From the NCBI GenBank assembly GCA_026397495.1, contig JAPLUS010000103.1, positions 1 through 11,104 on the forward strand: 11,104 bases of DNA. The letters run 5' to 3'. Under the pieces are notes generated by a model, which worked only from the letters and a program-made list of their open reading frames with translations, was not told the DNA's origin and made no database searches. This document shows positions 1 to 6,148 of the stretch, piece by piece. The stretch's first letter is position 1. Every line of letters starts with the position of its first letter. Position numbers and translations under genes: made by a program. Source of the DNA: Candidatus Zixiibacteriota bacterium (GTDB taxonomy: Bacteria > Zixibacteria > MSB-5A5 > GN15 > PGXB01).

Positions 1-517
1 AAATCTCAGCTGTGCGGGTTTCAAAATATCCGGAAGCTTTGGCGGTGAAAGCGGCGGCATCTTCCATCCGATTTTTGGCGCCGGAGATTTTTCTTCTTAG
101 TGAGGTCGGCGTGAATTGATTACGCGAGAGTCCTAATTGGTCAAGACAGTTTCGTATCATGGCCACCGAATCATCTTCATCAAAGATGGTGAAATTCGAC
201 GGGTAAGCGAGGGCATCGGCTTCCTTCCGGAGCAAGCGGGCACAAAAGGAGTGGAAGGTTGAGGTCATTAAAGAGTAAATATCATGACTCAAAAGGGCGG
301 CAATACGGTCTCTCATTTCATTGGCCGCCTTATTGGTGAAAGTGACCGCCAGGATATTGAAAGGGTCAGCCAGTTTCTGTGCCAGAATATAGGCTACCCG
401 GCAGGTTAAGACACGAGTCTTCCCTGAACCGGCGCCGGCAATAATAAGAAGTGGCCCTTCGGTGGTGGTTACCGCTTCTTGCTGCACCGGATTTAGTTTC
501 CAAATTATATGTTCCAT
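1..517 (-). CDS. uvrD: UvrD/PcrA-family superfamily 1 DNA helicase, N-terminal part (cut by window edge)
   Basis: This encodes a 3'-5' DNA helicase of superfamily 1A that acts in nucleotide excision and mismatch repair and in clearing recombination intermediates. Translating the minus strand from the ATG at 517-515 gives 172 residues with no stop before the edge. The Q motif (LNPVQQEAV, residues 8-16), the Walker A motif (AGAGSGKT, 27-34), motif Ia (AVTFTNKAANEM, about 57-68) and motif Ib (TSTFHSFCARLLR, about 85-97) appear in the expected order and spacing. Family members are usually 650-750 residues, so about three quarters lies outside the window. The start is chosen because the Q motif falls at the usual distance from it; the frame is open further upstream but offers only TTG codons. 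No good Shine-Dalgarno is seen: the only G-rich stretch (GGGA) lies in a small TCCC-AAAA-GGGA hairpin just before the start. UvrD, PcrA and Rep cannot be separated from this fragment. Confidence 0.93.
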   Translation of the reverse strand, partial: MEHIIWKLNPVQQEAVTTTEGPLLIIAGAGSGKTRVLTCRVAYILAQKLADPFNILAVTFTNKAANEMRDRIAALLSHDIYSLMTSTFHSFCARLLRKEADALAYPSNFTIFDEDDSVAMIRNCLDQLGLSRNQFTPTSLRRKISGAKNRMEDAAAFTAKASGYFETRTAEI

Positions 518-540
518 TAGCGTATCCCAAAAGGGACTTG

Positions 541-568
541 AATATAATGATATCAAATATTTTGGCAA
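541..568 (-). promoter_or_regulatory. Candidate sigma70 promoter of the helicase gene
   Basis: On the minus strand TTGCCA (568-563) is followed after 16 bases by TATATT (546-541), each one base from consensus. Transcription would begin about 17 bases before the helicase ATG, giving a very short leader. The same TTGCCAAA -35 context occurs at two other candidate promoters in this window (4707-4712 and 6072-6077), which gives slight added support. Confidence 0.4.
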
Positions 569-777
569 GTAGCAAAGGAGACGGCTTGAAATTACCTCCG
601 TAAACCGGTATCTTAAAATATGTTTTCCAAGAGAAATTTGTCGTTCTTGATTTTGGCCATACCTGTAATCTTTGTTGGCGGAATGTTATAAATGGAAGAA
701 AGATAGTCTCAGGGCGACTGGAGAAATATAATCGTATTGACTGAAGGAAATATTTTGCATAAATCTTCTAGAAGCAA

Positions 778-819
778 GAAAAAGGGTAATTCACTGGTGT
801 CAGCGGATTACCCCTTTTC
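778..819 (-). terminator. Rho-independent terminator after the STAS gene
   Basis: The arms GAAAAAGGGTAAT (778-790) and ATTACCCCTTTTC (807-819) pair along nearly their full length with one bulged base. On the minus strand the hairpin ends in a T-rich tail. It lies 44 bases past the STAS stop codon. The A-rich and T-rich flanks would let it work in either direction, but the plus strand has no gene leading into it. Confidence 0.75.
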
Positions 820-862
820 TATGATCTTATCTATTGTCGGCTTGCCGATTATAAAGAACTGA

Positions 863-1204
863 TTAATCCGAGAAAGATTTGATGGCCTGTTCGATCGAAT
901 CGTAAGTCTCAAAAATTGTTATCAGCCGCGTAATGGTGAGAAGTGACTGAATGCTTTTTGTAACGGAGGCCAGTTTGAGCTCGCCCTGATTGTTTTTCAA
1001 CGTTGTTAGAGCCGAAATCAACATTCCCAATCCAACCGAGCTCATCCACTCCACTTTGGCAAGATCGATAACCACATGCTTCTTGCCCCCTTTAACAATC
1101 TCGTGCAACCGTCCATGAAACATAGTGGCATCCGGTCCCCCCATTACTTTTCCTTCCAAATGAATTATGGCCACATCGCCTTTGATTTCATCGGTAATCT
1201 TCAT
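863..1204 (-). CDS. STAS-domain anti-sigma-factor antagonist (SpoIIAA/RsbV-like)
   Basis: This is a single-domain 113-residue STAS protein, the normal length for the SpoIIAA/RsbV family. Such proteins bind a serine-kinase anti-sigma factor and release its sigma factor when unphosphorylated. The sequence shows the typical order: a first strand pair (DVAIIHLEGKVMGGPDA), the VVIDLAKVEWM strand and the SSVGLGMLISAL loop-helix (55-66), then a C-terminal helix (SIEQAIKSF). In SpoIIAA the phosphorylated serine directly precedes the G-L-G; here that position is Val57, with Ser55 and Ser56 just before it, so canonical switching may be lost or shifted by one residue. The ATG is preceded by GGAG (1216-1213) at 8 bases. 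No kinase or sigma factor gene is adjacent, so the partner is unknown. The gene is followed by its own terminator. Confidence 0.9.
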   Translation of the reverse strand: MKITDEIKGDVAIIHLEGKVMGGPDATMFHGRLHEIVKGGKKHVVIDLAKVEWMSSVGLGMLISALTTLKNNQGELKLASVTKSIQSLLTITRLITIFETYDSIEQAIKSFSD

Positions 1205-1294
1205 TTCATTTTCTCCACGATAAAATTTTCTCTGACCTTTTTAGGAAAATCCGTAATTTCCATACCCGAGAAGGCCGGATAGCTTTTTCATTTT

Positions 1295-1300
1295 ATTATA
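1295..1300 (-). promoter_or_regulatory. Possible -10 element for the STAS gene
   Basis: The minus strand carries a perfect TATAAT (1300-1295) about 90 bases before the STAS start, in the 141-base gap after the S4 gene. No convincing -35 hexamer lies 16-18 bases upstream, and no clear terminator separates the S4 gene from it, so read-through from the upstream operon is also possible. Confidence 0.3.
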
Positions 1301-1345
1301 TACCTTTCCAAAAATCAAGGGGAAAAGCTTCCGCTATACTACGGA

Positions 1346-1591
1346 TTATTTGTCTATTCTTTTAAAGAATTCTTCCCGCATTTCCTTTTTCATATTGCCG
1401 GCAGGGATATTTTTCACCTCTAATGTCATTGAATGACTTCCGCCAATAGCTATTATGTCGCCAATTTTAACCGGATGGGCCGGCTTGATGGAAGCCCCGT
1501 TAATTCTAATCAAGCCATCATCGGCCATCTCCTTTACAGCTGTACGACGCTTGATGAGTCCAACTGTTGAAAGATATTGATCAAGCCTCAT
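1346..1591 (-). CDS. Small S4-domain RNA-binding protein (RqcP/Hsp15-like)
   Basis: This is an 81-residue basic protein made almost entirely of one S4 RNA-binding fold. It opens with MRLDQYLSTVGLIKRRTAVKE, the signature of the Hsp15/RqcP (YabO) group, continues with a DDGLIRINGASIKPAHPVKIGD core (about 24-45), and has a short lysine-rich tail. Proteins of this group bind 50S subunits carrying stalled peptidyl-tRNA and take part in ribosome quality control. Whether this one is a true RqcP or a more distant S4 paralogue cannot be settled here. It lies 13 bases after the SurA-like gene, so it is probably the last cistron of the foldase operon. No strong Shine-Dalgarno is seen in the gap, which suggests coupled translation. 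Confidence 0.85.
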   Translation of the reverse strand: MRLDQYLSTVGLIKRRTAVKEMADDGLIRINGASIKPAHPVKIGDIIAIGGSHSMTLEVKNIPAGNMKKEMREEFFKRIDK

Positions 1592-1604
1592 CTATTTTTT
1601 AAAA

Positions 1605-2906
1605 TTATTCCAGAGGACGAATTTCAACGTAAGTCTTTGATTTGATTTCCTGAATCCATTGGTCGACAAATTGGGAGGTCTTGGCCTGACGGGCCATCTC
1701 TTTCACTTTGTCAAAATCCGTCTCAATTGAGAATTTGCGTGCTTCCTGACGGTCAAGAAGCTTGAGGATATGCAGGCCATATTCCGATTTTGTCGGTCCA
1801 TAGATATCGCCAATATTTTTTAGACTATCCAACGCTATTTTAAATTCATCCGGCAGGTCGGCCACCGCAAACCAACCTAATTCTCCGCCCTGCTTGCGGG
1901 TATCATTATCGGCGGAAAATATTTTGGCCAATTCTCTAAAATCAGCGCCGTTCTTTATTTCAGTTTTGAGGGAATCAATCAATTTGAAACTCAATAATGA
2001 ATCGGCGGCGGCTGGAATAACCTCAAATAGGATATGACGAAAGTGCGCCTTGTCTCCGGAGACCTGCTCGCACTTTATGATATGGTATCCGAATTGGGTT
2101 CGGACAACGCCGGATATTTCGCCGGGTGATAGATTGAAGGCCACTTTGGCAAACTCGGGAACAACATCCCCACGCGAAATAAATCCCAAATCCCCTCCGG
2201 AGAGAGCCACCGGACCAGAAGAGTAGGTTGCCGCCAGAGTGGTAAAATCGGCGCCGCCGGCAGCATTTTTTCTTATGGTTTCGGCTCTTTTGCGGACCGA
2301 ATCTTCAGTCATTTTGGAAGGCTGAAAGGTTATTAAGATATGTGCTAATCTGACCGCATCCGGCTGGTCAGGGATGGAATCTTTGAATTTCTTATAAAAA
2401 TCCAAAACCTCCTGTCGGGACACAGAAACCAGAGAAAGCTTTTTGGAAATATATTTCTGTTTCAGGAGCTCATTTTCAATTTCCGGCCGAAGCCGCTTTT
2501 TGAAAGTCCGTAGATTTAAACCTTCCCTATTTAGTTCCGATAAAAATTGATCTTCTGAGGGGAACTGAGCGACTACCTTCTTGATATGTTCTTCAAGCGC
2601 CTTGTCAATCTCACCGTCGGTAACTTTTATGGAGGTATCTTTTCTGGCATCAGCGAGGAACAGCCGCTCGGAAATCATTTGATCCAGAGTCTCTTTTTGG
2701 AAACTTGCCTGTTCTTCCGGGGTTTGAGGGCGAATTCCCCTTTGTATTGCCGCCAGCTGCATCTGAGCCGCCAGTTCGGAAGTAAGAATCGGTTCATTGC
2801 CGACAATGGCAGCTATTCTCTCGAGAGGTTCGGCTGACAAAACGGAATAAAACCCTGCCATGAGGGCAAGAATCACCCATATTCTATACTGTCCAATTCT
2901 GTTCAA
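1605..2906 (-). CDS. surA: SurA-like periplasmic chaperone with two parvulin peptidyl-prolyl isomerase domains
   Basis: This is a predicted periplasmic chaperone for outer-membrane proteins. At 433 residues it matches the usual length of SurA. A cleavable signal peptide (about 1-25, ending SVLSA) is followed by a helical SurA-type N domain (about 26-160, beginning ERIAAIVGNEPILTSEL). Two parvulin domains follow, at about 185-280 (VRLAHILITF to FGYHIIK) and 287-384 (HFRHILFEV to YGLHILKL). Both keep the GGDLG or GGELG and YHI or LHI landmarks. The C-terminal strand (about 405-433) would complete the N domain. The start is TTG at 2906: an in-frame stop lies just upstream, and the only later ATG (residue 16) would cut the signal peptide in half. 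AGAGG sits 9 bases before it, overlapping the end of the upstream cistron, whose stop is 5 bases away, so translation is likely coupled. Confidence 0.93.
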   Translation of the reverse strand: MNRIGQYRIWVILALMAGFYSVLSAEPLERIAAIVGNEPILTSELAAQMQLAAIQRGIRPQTPEEQASFQKETLDQMISERLFLADARKDTSIKVTDGEIDKALEEHIKKVVAQFPSEDQFLSELNREGLNLRTFKKRLRPEIENELLKQKYISKKLSLVSVSRQEVLDFYKKFKDSIPDQPDAVRLAHILITFQPSKMTEDSVRKRAETIRKNAAGGADFTTLAATYSSGPVALSGGDLGFISRGDVVPEFAKVAFNLSPGEISGVVRTQFGYHIIKCEQVSGDKAHFRHILFEVIPAAADSLLSFKLIDSLKTEIKNGADFRELAKIFSADNDTRKQGGELGWFAVADLPDEFKIALDSLKNIGDIYGPTKSEYGLHILKLLDRQEARKFSIETDFDKVKEMARQAKTSQFVDQWIQEIKSKTYVEIRPLE

Positions 2907-2911
2907 GAGCT

Positions 2912-3730
2912 CTAACCTCTACCGGTGGTATCAGCCGGGGCATATTTGCTCTTGTCAATGGTAGCCTTGAGATTGTCTTCGAATATCTTTATGCTTACTT
3001 CCAGTTTTTTTATTGCCACCCAATCGGTGAAAGCTTTTTGTTTCCGCTCTTTCTCCAGATTTTCTTGGATAGCCGGTTTGACCGCTAAGAAATCCTTTAT
3101 CTCTTCAGCCTTTTTATCAGCGACATAGATAAGGGAGAATTTGCCTCCTACCGGAATCGGGCCGGTGATGTCGCCTATGACCGCCGCTTGCGCCAATTTA
3201 AATATGTCAGGATAGTATTGCTCCTCAATGTATCCCAGATCGCCGCCGGAGGTACGTTTGCCGGGACGTTCGGTGAACTGACCGGCGATCTCCTTAAATT
3301 TGGTCAAAGAGTGAATCTTAGGTCTGTAATCAGCAGCCATTTTCTCGTTCGGAAACATGATTTCATAAATATGAATCTTGGCGGGGACCTTAAATTCATC
3401 TTGATGTGATTCATAATACTGCCGCATCTCTCCATCATCGGGAGCACCCGCAACGGGGATAGAATCATTTTCCATTATATTAGCCATCGCCAGTTCTCTG
3501 AACCGCTTAATTTTTCTTTTGTATTCGGCATCATTCGCTAACCCCTTTTTCCGGGCGTCGAGGGCTAAAATATCGGCGATGTTTAGCTGAAAGATAAAAC
3601 TTGCCAGAGAATCATGTTGATCAAAGTCGGGCGAGGCAATGCTTGAGTACTGACGCTTAAGTCCTCTTATGGTCGTCAGGTACTGCCCCAACGTCATCCG
3701 GCTGCTGTCCCCCCAAGTAGCCAGAACCAT
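2912..3730 (-). CDS. Second half of a parvulin-type foldase, without signal peptide (probably frame-shifted part of the upstream gene)
   Basis: This 272-residue frame encodes a SurA-N-like helical segment (VLATWGD...MTLGQYL, then helices to about 110) and a degenerate parvulin domain (about 117-207, with SGGDLGYI at 161-168 as its clearest landmark). The active-site histidines of true parvulins are not evident, so it is more likely chaperone than isomerase. It has no signal peptide or membrane segment, odd for a family that works outside the cytoplasm. The frame is open upstream of the ATG back to 3817, encoding PQLLETLPKNDF...NEREMV, which reads like a natural linker into this domain. The ATG at 3730 is the only conventional start and its AGGGAG abuts it with no spacing. 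I infer that this is the C-terminal half of the foldase beginning at 4601, separated from it by a one-base frame change. Confidence 0.75.
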   Translation of the reverse strand: MVLATWGDSSRMTLGQYLTTIRGLKRQYSSIASPDFDQHDSLASFIFQLNIADILALDARKKGLANDAEYKRKIKRFRELAMANIMENDSIPVAGAPDDGEMRQYYESHQDEFKVPAKIHIYEIMFPNEKMAADYRPKIHSLTKFKEIAGQFTERPGKRTSGGDLGYIEEQYYPDIFKLAQAAVIGDITGPIPVGGKFSLIYVADKKAEEIKDFLAVKPAIQENLEKERKQKAFTDWVAIKKLEVSIKIFEDNLKATIDKSKYAPADTTGRG

Positions 3731-3785
3731 CTCCCTTTCATTGCTATCGAGTTGATTGATATCAAAATCATTTTTGGGTAATGTT

Positions 3786-4601
3786 TCAAGAAGCTGCGGC
3801 GACCGGATATTTATCTTTCACGGTCGTCTTGAAGGTTTCCAGCAATTCCATCCGCTTCATATTTTCAATATTGGTCCGGATAGTGGGAATCATCTTATCA
3901 TAACTCTGGCGAAGCTCATTAGGAGCGCGGTTACTCATTTTAACAATGTGCCAGCCAAATCTTGTTTTGAATGGTTCCGACATCTCGCCGGGATTTAATT
4001 TGAACGCCTGTTCCTGAAAGGTTGGGTCCAGCCGGCCCCATGTGAAATATCCCAAGTCACCCCGGTTAATCTTGGCAGAGGGGTCAATCGAATAACGAAC
4101 CGCCATATCTTCAAAATTGGCGCCCTTCTTCAAACTATCCATGACTATCTTGGCGGTATCTGCCGTGGTTAAGAGAATATGCGAAGCCTGAACTTTGTTC
4201 TCCAGTTTATCGTAGAAAGCCTTAATTTCCGCATCGGTAACCTTTATCTTATCGATTATTTCCCGCTGGTAGAGAATATCAAGCAGAAACTTGTTATTGC
4301 TGGCCAGAATAATCCCGTTAATTTCTTCTGAGGTATCAAGGTGCTTTTTGTATGCCTCCTGAATTAGGAGTTGCTGAATAATCAAGCTGTCAAGAATCAT
4401 TTTTCGATTCTGATATTCCTCGTCAAAAGAGCGAAAATTAATTCCACTGCGACCGAATAGGTCATTTAAGTCTTTGGCTGTGATTTTATCACTGCCTATC
4501 TTGGCGAGAATAGTATTGTCATTCTTGGCGCAACCGCTTAATAACAAGGAAAACATAAAGATAGCTGATATAATCAGCACTATTTGGCATAATTTTTTCA
4601 T
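3786..4601 (-). CDS. Lipoprotein parvulin foldase (PrsA/PpiC type), N-terminal half of a frame-disrupted gene
   Basis: This encodes an exported peptidyl-prolyl isomerase of the PrsA/SurA class. A lipoprotein signal ends in the lipobox LSGC with Cys24; the +2 residue is Ala, so outer-membrane sorting is expected. A helical N domain follows (ILAKIGSDKITAKDL from about 31, EILDSLI-type helices to 130). One well-preserved parvulin domain lies at about 136-223 (VQASHILLTT, RGDLGYFTWGR, FGWHIVKM). The frame stops at TGA (3788-3786) after KDKYPVAAAS, just where homologous long foldases continue into a second SurA-N/parvulin unit. That unit is present downstream in the +1 frame. Joined, the product would be 562 residues. 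The ATG at 4601 has AGAGGA (4617-4612) at 10 bases. It is the first cistron of the folding operon and has its own promoter. Confidence 0.9.
   Translation of the reverse strand: MKKLCQIVLIISAIFMFSLLLSGCAKNDNTILAKIGSDKITAKDLNDLFGRSGINFRSFDEEYQNRKMILDSLIIQQLLIQEAYKKHLDTSEEINGIILASNNKFLLDILYQREIIDKIKVTDAEIKAFYDKLENKVQASHILLTTADTAKIVMDSLKKGANFEDMAVRYSIDPSAKINRGDLGYFTWGRLDPTFQEQAFKLNPGEMSEPFKTRFGWHIVKMSNRAPNELRQSYDKMIPTIRTNIENMKRMELLETFKTTVKDKYPVAAAS
3789..3817 (-). other. Window in which the foldase reading frame changes
   Basis: The frame of the lipoprotein gene ends at TGA 3788-3786, and the frame of the downstream half is closed upstream by TGA 3820-3818. The change of frame must therefore lie between them. 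One surplus base in this window would account for it: the span 4601-2912 is 1690 bases, one more than a multiple of three. There is no homopolymer longer than three bases here, and no Shine-Dalgarno-like stimulator or strongly slippery codon. Confidence 0.65.
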
Positions 4602-4683
4602 AAGTCTGATTTCCTCTACTCAAGTTTTAAGTTATACGGATTGCGGGTAGATTCGTTCCTTCTCGCAAAATATCAAACATCAA

Positions 4684-4712
4684 ACTATACAATCAAAGGT
4701 CGCTTTTGGCAA
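4684..4712 (-). promoter_or_regulatory. Sigma70-type promoter of the foldase operon
   Basis: On the minus strand TTGCCA (4712-4707) is followed after exactly 17 bases by TATAGT (4689-4684), each one mismatch from consensus. Transcription would begin near 4677, leaving a leader of about 75 bases before the lipoprotein foldase gene. Confidence 0.65.
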
Positions 4713-4738
4713 GCTGTTTTTGGAAGGGAAGAGACCAT

Positions 4739-6022
4739 TTAGAGGAAAAAGACAAAAGTTATCAGCAGAAAAGTTGGTACCAATATCAATAGGGAATACC
4801 CCATATATCCAAAGAAGTGAGGAACCTTGACTTTCTGCTCTTCGGCGATTGATCTGACCATAAAATTCGGCCCGTTTCCGATATAACTATTGGCTCCCAT
4901 AAAGACGGCGCCGCAGCTTATGGCCCGCAAAAGATTAACATCAACACCGGCTACCGTGGAGGCAACGGCTCCCGCCGACTTGGTAACGGCTTCGGCAAGG
5001 GAGAAAAAGGCAAGGTAGGTGGGCGCATTATCCAGAAAGGTACTCAAGCCGCCGGCATACCAGAAGAACTGCCACGGTTGGGTAAGGCCCAGGGTCGCCC
5101 CCTTGACCTGTAAAAGGATTAATAATGGTACCACTGTTATAAATATTCCGGCAAAAAGAATAGCTACTTCAGAAATCGGGTGGTAAGTGAAGCGGTTGCG
5201 CCGGTGAATTTCTTGGCCGGTAAATCTTAATGATAAAAGGGTCATTAGAATCATTATTAATTCCCGATAAGGCGCCGGCGTCTGGAATGATACCGCTAAA
5301 ACTATTCCCATCAGAAATAGCAGATTTATTTTTCCTGATATTTTCAGCGGCGATATATCAGCCATATCATGTTGGATATCGCCGATATTTTCCTTTCGAT
5401 AGCATAAAGTATCCCAGATATAGAATACCGCCAGGACAATTCCCATGGTCGTTAACCAAATCGGGAAAAGGCGAAAAGTCCAGGTGAAAGGGACTCCTTT
5501 AAGATATCCCAAAAATAAGGGCGGGTCGCCGAGAGGCGTCAGACAGCCGCCAATATTGGATACAATGAATATGAAAAAAACCGGAATATGGGAAGTTAAT
5601 CTCCGTTCGCTGTTGGTTTTCAGGAAGGGGCGAATGAGAAGCATACTGGCGCCGGTAGTGCCAATTAGATTGGCCATAATCCCGCCGATAAAAAGAAAAA
5701 AAGTGTTTACGGCCGGCGTTGCTCGAAGGTCTCCCTCCACCAGAATTCCGCCTGAAATAATGAAAAGAGAAGCCAGCAGTATAATAAAGGAAAAATAGTC
5801 TCTTACCGTCAGAGTCAGCTCCCCGGGAAAATGGACAATCATAAAAACCAATATGGGGAGACTGACAAGAGCGGAAATGATAGCCTTATTCCGATTTCTT
5901 TCCCATATTTTAGGCAGGGCCAAAGGCAAAATCGCTATCAGAAGGAGCAACAATATAAAGGGGAAACAGGCATAAATTGGGATTGATTCGCTGACTGCCA
6001 TTATTTCTCCATATTTCTCCAT
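4739..6022 (-). CDS. Sodium:proton antiporter / CitMHS-like membrane transporter
   Basis: This is a 427-residue polytopic inner-membrane protein with about 11-12 hydrophobic segments. It resembles the ion-transporter-superfamily group annotated as sodium:proton antiporters or putative citrate transporters. Two inverted halves each carry a broken-helix motif: GGIMANLIGTTGASMLLIRP with NIGGCLTPLGDPP (113-168) in the first, and LSTFLDNAPTYLAF with MGANSYIGNGPNFM (326-388) in the second. The Asp-rich GDPP and DNAP motifs are the likely ion-binding sites. The transported ion is inferred from the family only. Two starts are possible: the ATG at 6022 (after GGTGG) and the ATG at 6001 (residue 8), which has GGAG 5 bases upstream and looks better. 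The gene has its own promoter and is separated from the upstream beta-barrel gene by a terminator. Confidence 0.88.
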   Translation of the reverse strand: MEKYGEIMAVSESIPIYACFPFILLLLLIAILPLALPKIWERNRNKAIISALVSLPILVFMIVHFPGELTLTVRDYFSFIILLASLFIISGGILVEGDLRATPAVNTFFLFIGGIMANLIGTTGASMLLIRPFLKTNSERRLTSHIPVFFIFIVSNIGGCLTPLGDPPLFLGYLKGVPFTWTFRLFPIWLTTMGIVLAVFYIWDTLCYRKENIGDIQHDMADISPLKISGKINLLFLMGIVLAVSFQTPAPYRELIMILMTLLSLRFTGQEIHRRNRFTYHPISEVAILFAGIFITVVPLLILLQVKGATLGLTQPWQFFWYAGGLSTFLDNAPTYLAFFSLAEAVTKSAGAVASTVAGVDVNLLRAISCGAVFMGANSYIGNGPNFMVRSIAEEQKVKVPHFFGYMGYSLLILVPTFLLITFVFFL

Positions 6023-6030
6023 ATTTATCC
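6001..6030. repeat. Three imperfect tandem 10-base repeats at the transporter start
   Basis: The plus strand reads ATATTTCTCC at 6011-6020, TTATTTCTCC at 6001-6010 and ATATTTATCC at 6021-6030. On the coding strand each unit supplies a GGAG- or GGAT-like ribosome binding site, and the two ATG codons lie at the ends of neighbouring units. This creates two overlapping translation start signals. Confidence 0.6.
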
Positions 6031-6047
6031 ACCCGGAAATTTAGATA

Positions 6048-6077
6048 ATAATAACGATTGTAGGGATGCTTTGGCAA
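6048..6077 (-). promoter_or_regulatory. Candidate sigma70 promoter of the transporter gene
   Basis: On the minus strand TTGCCA (6077-6072) is followed after 18 bases by TATTAT (6053-6048), each one base from consensus. It lies directly after the terminator of the upstream gene and would start transcription near 6041, about 20-40 bases before the two possible ATG codons. Confidence 0.5.
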
Positions 6078-6098
6078 TGAGAATTTTGGGAGAATAAG

Positions 6099-6124
6099 AA
6101 AAGCCCGCCGGATGGCGGGCTTTT
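6099..6124 (-). terminator. Strong Rho-independent terminator after the beta-barrel gene
   Basis: The arms AAAAGCCCGCC (6099-6109) and GGCGGGCTTTT (6114-6124) pair perfectly around a 4-base loop. On the minus strand the hairpin ends in TTTT, 25 bases past the stop of the outer-membrane protein gene. It is symmetrical and could also stop plus-strand transcription. Confidence 0.88.
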
Positions 6125-6148
6125 TAAAAGTCAGGATTCTGCTTCTCT

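Larger units (their letters stand above)
518..862. other. Gene-free stretch between helicase and STAS genes
   Basis: These 345 bases hold the candidate helicase promoter (541-568) and the terminator of the STAS gene (778-819). Between them I see only short open frames, for example a 15-codon ATG frame on the minus strand at 660-613, and nothing that resembles a conserved protein or structured RNA. Confidence 0.6.

Noticed and set aside
613..660. 15-codon frame MAKIKNDKFLLENIF on the minus strand
   Set aside because: It looks like an N-terminus but stops at once, has no spaced ribosome binding site, and no continuation in another frame resembles a known protein.
1242..1260. Terminator hairpin GGAAA/TTTCC between S4 and STAS genes
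   Set aside because: The stem is only five AT-rich pairs with a large loop and no proper T-run.
3786..3792. Programmed +1 frameshift like that of prfB or antizyme
   Set aside because: The TCT-TGA-A context is suggestive, but there is no upstream Shine-Dalgarno-like stimulator, no downstream pseudoknot was found, and the codon does not re-pair well after a +1 slip; mutation or sequence error is simpler.
5445..5798. 117-codon plus-strand frame inside the transporter gene
   Set aside because: It is antisense to conserved membrane segments of the transporter and its Arg/Pro/Lys-rich composition is typical of a shadow frame.
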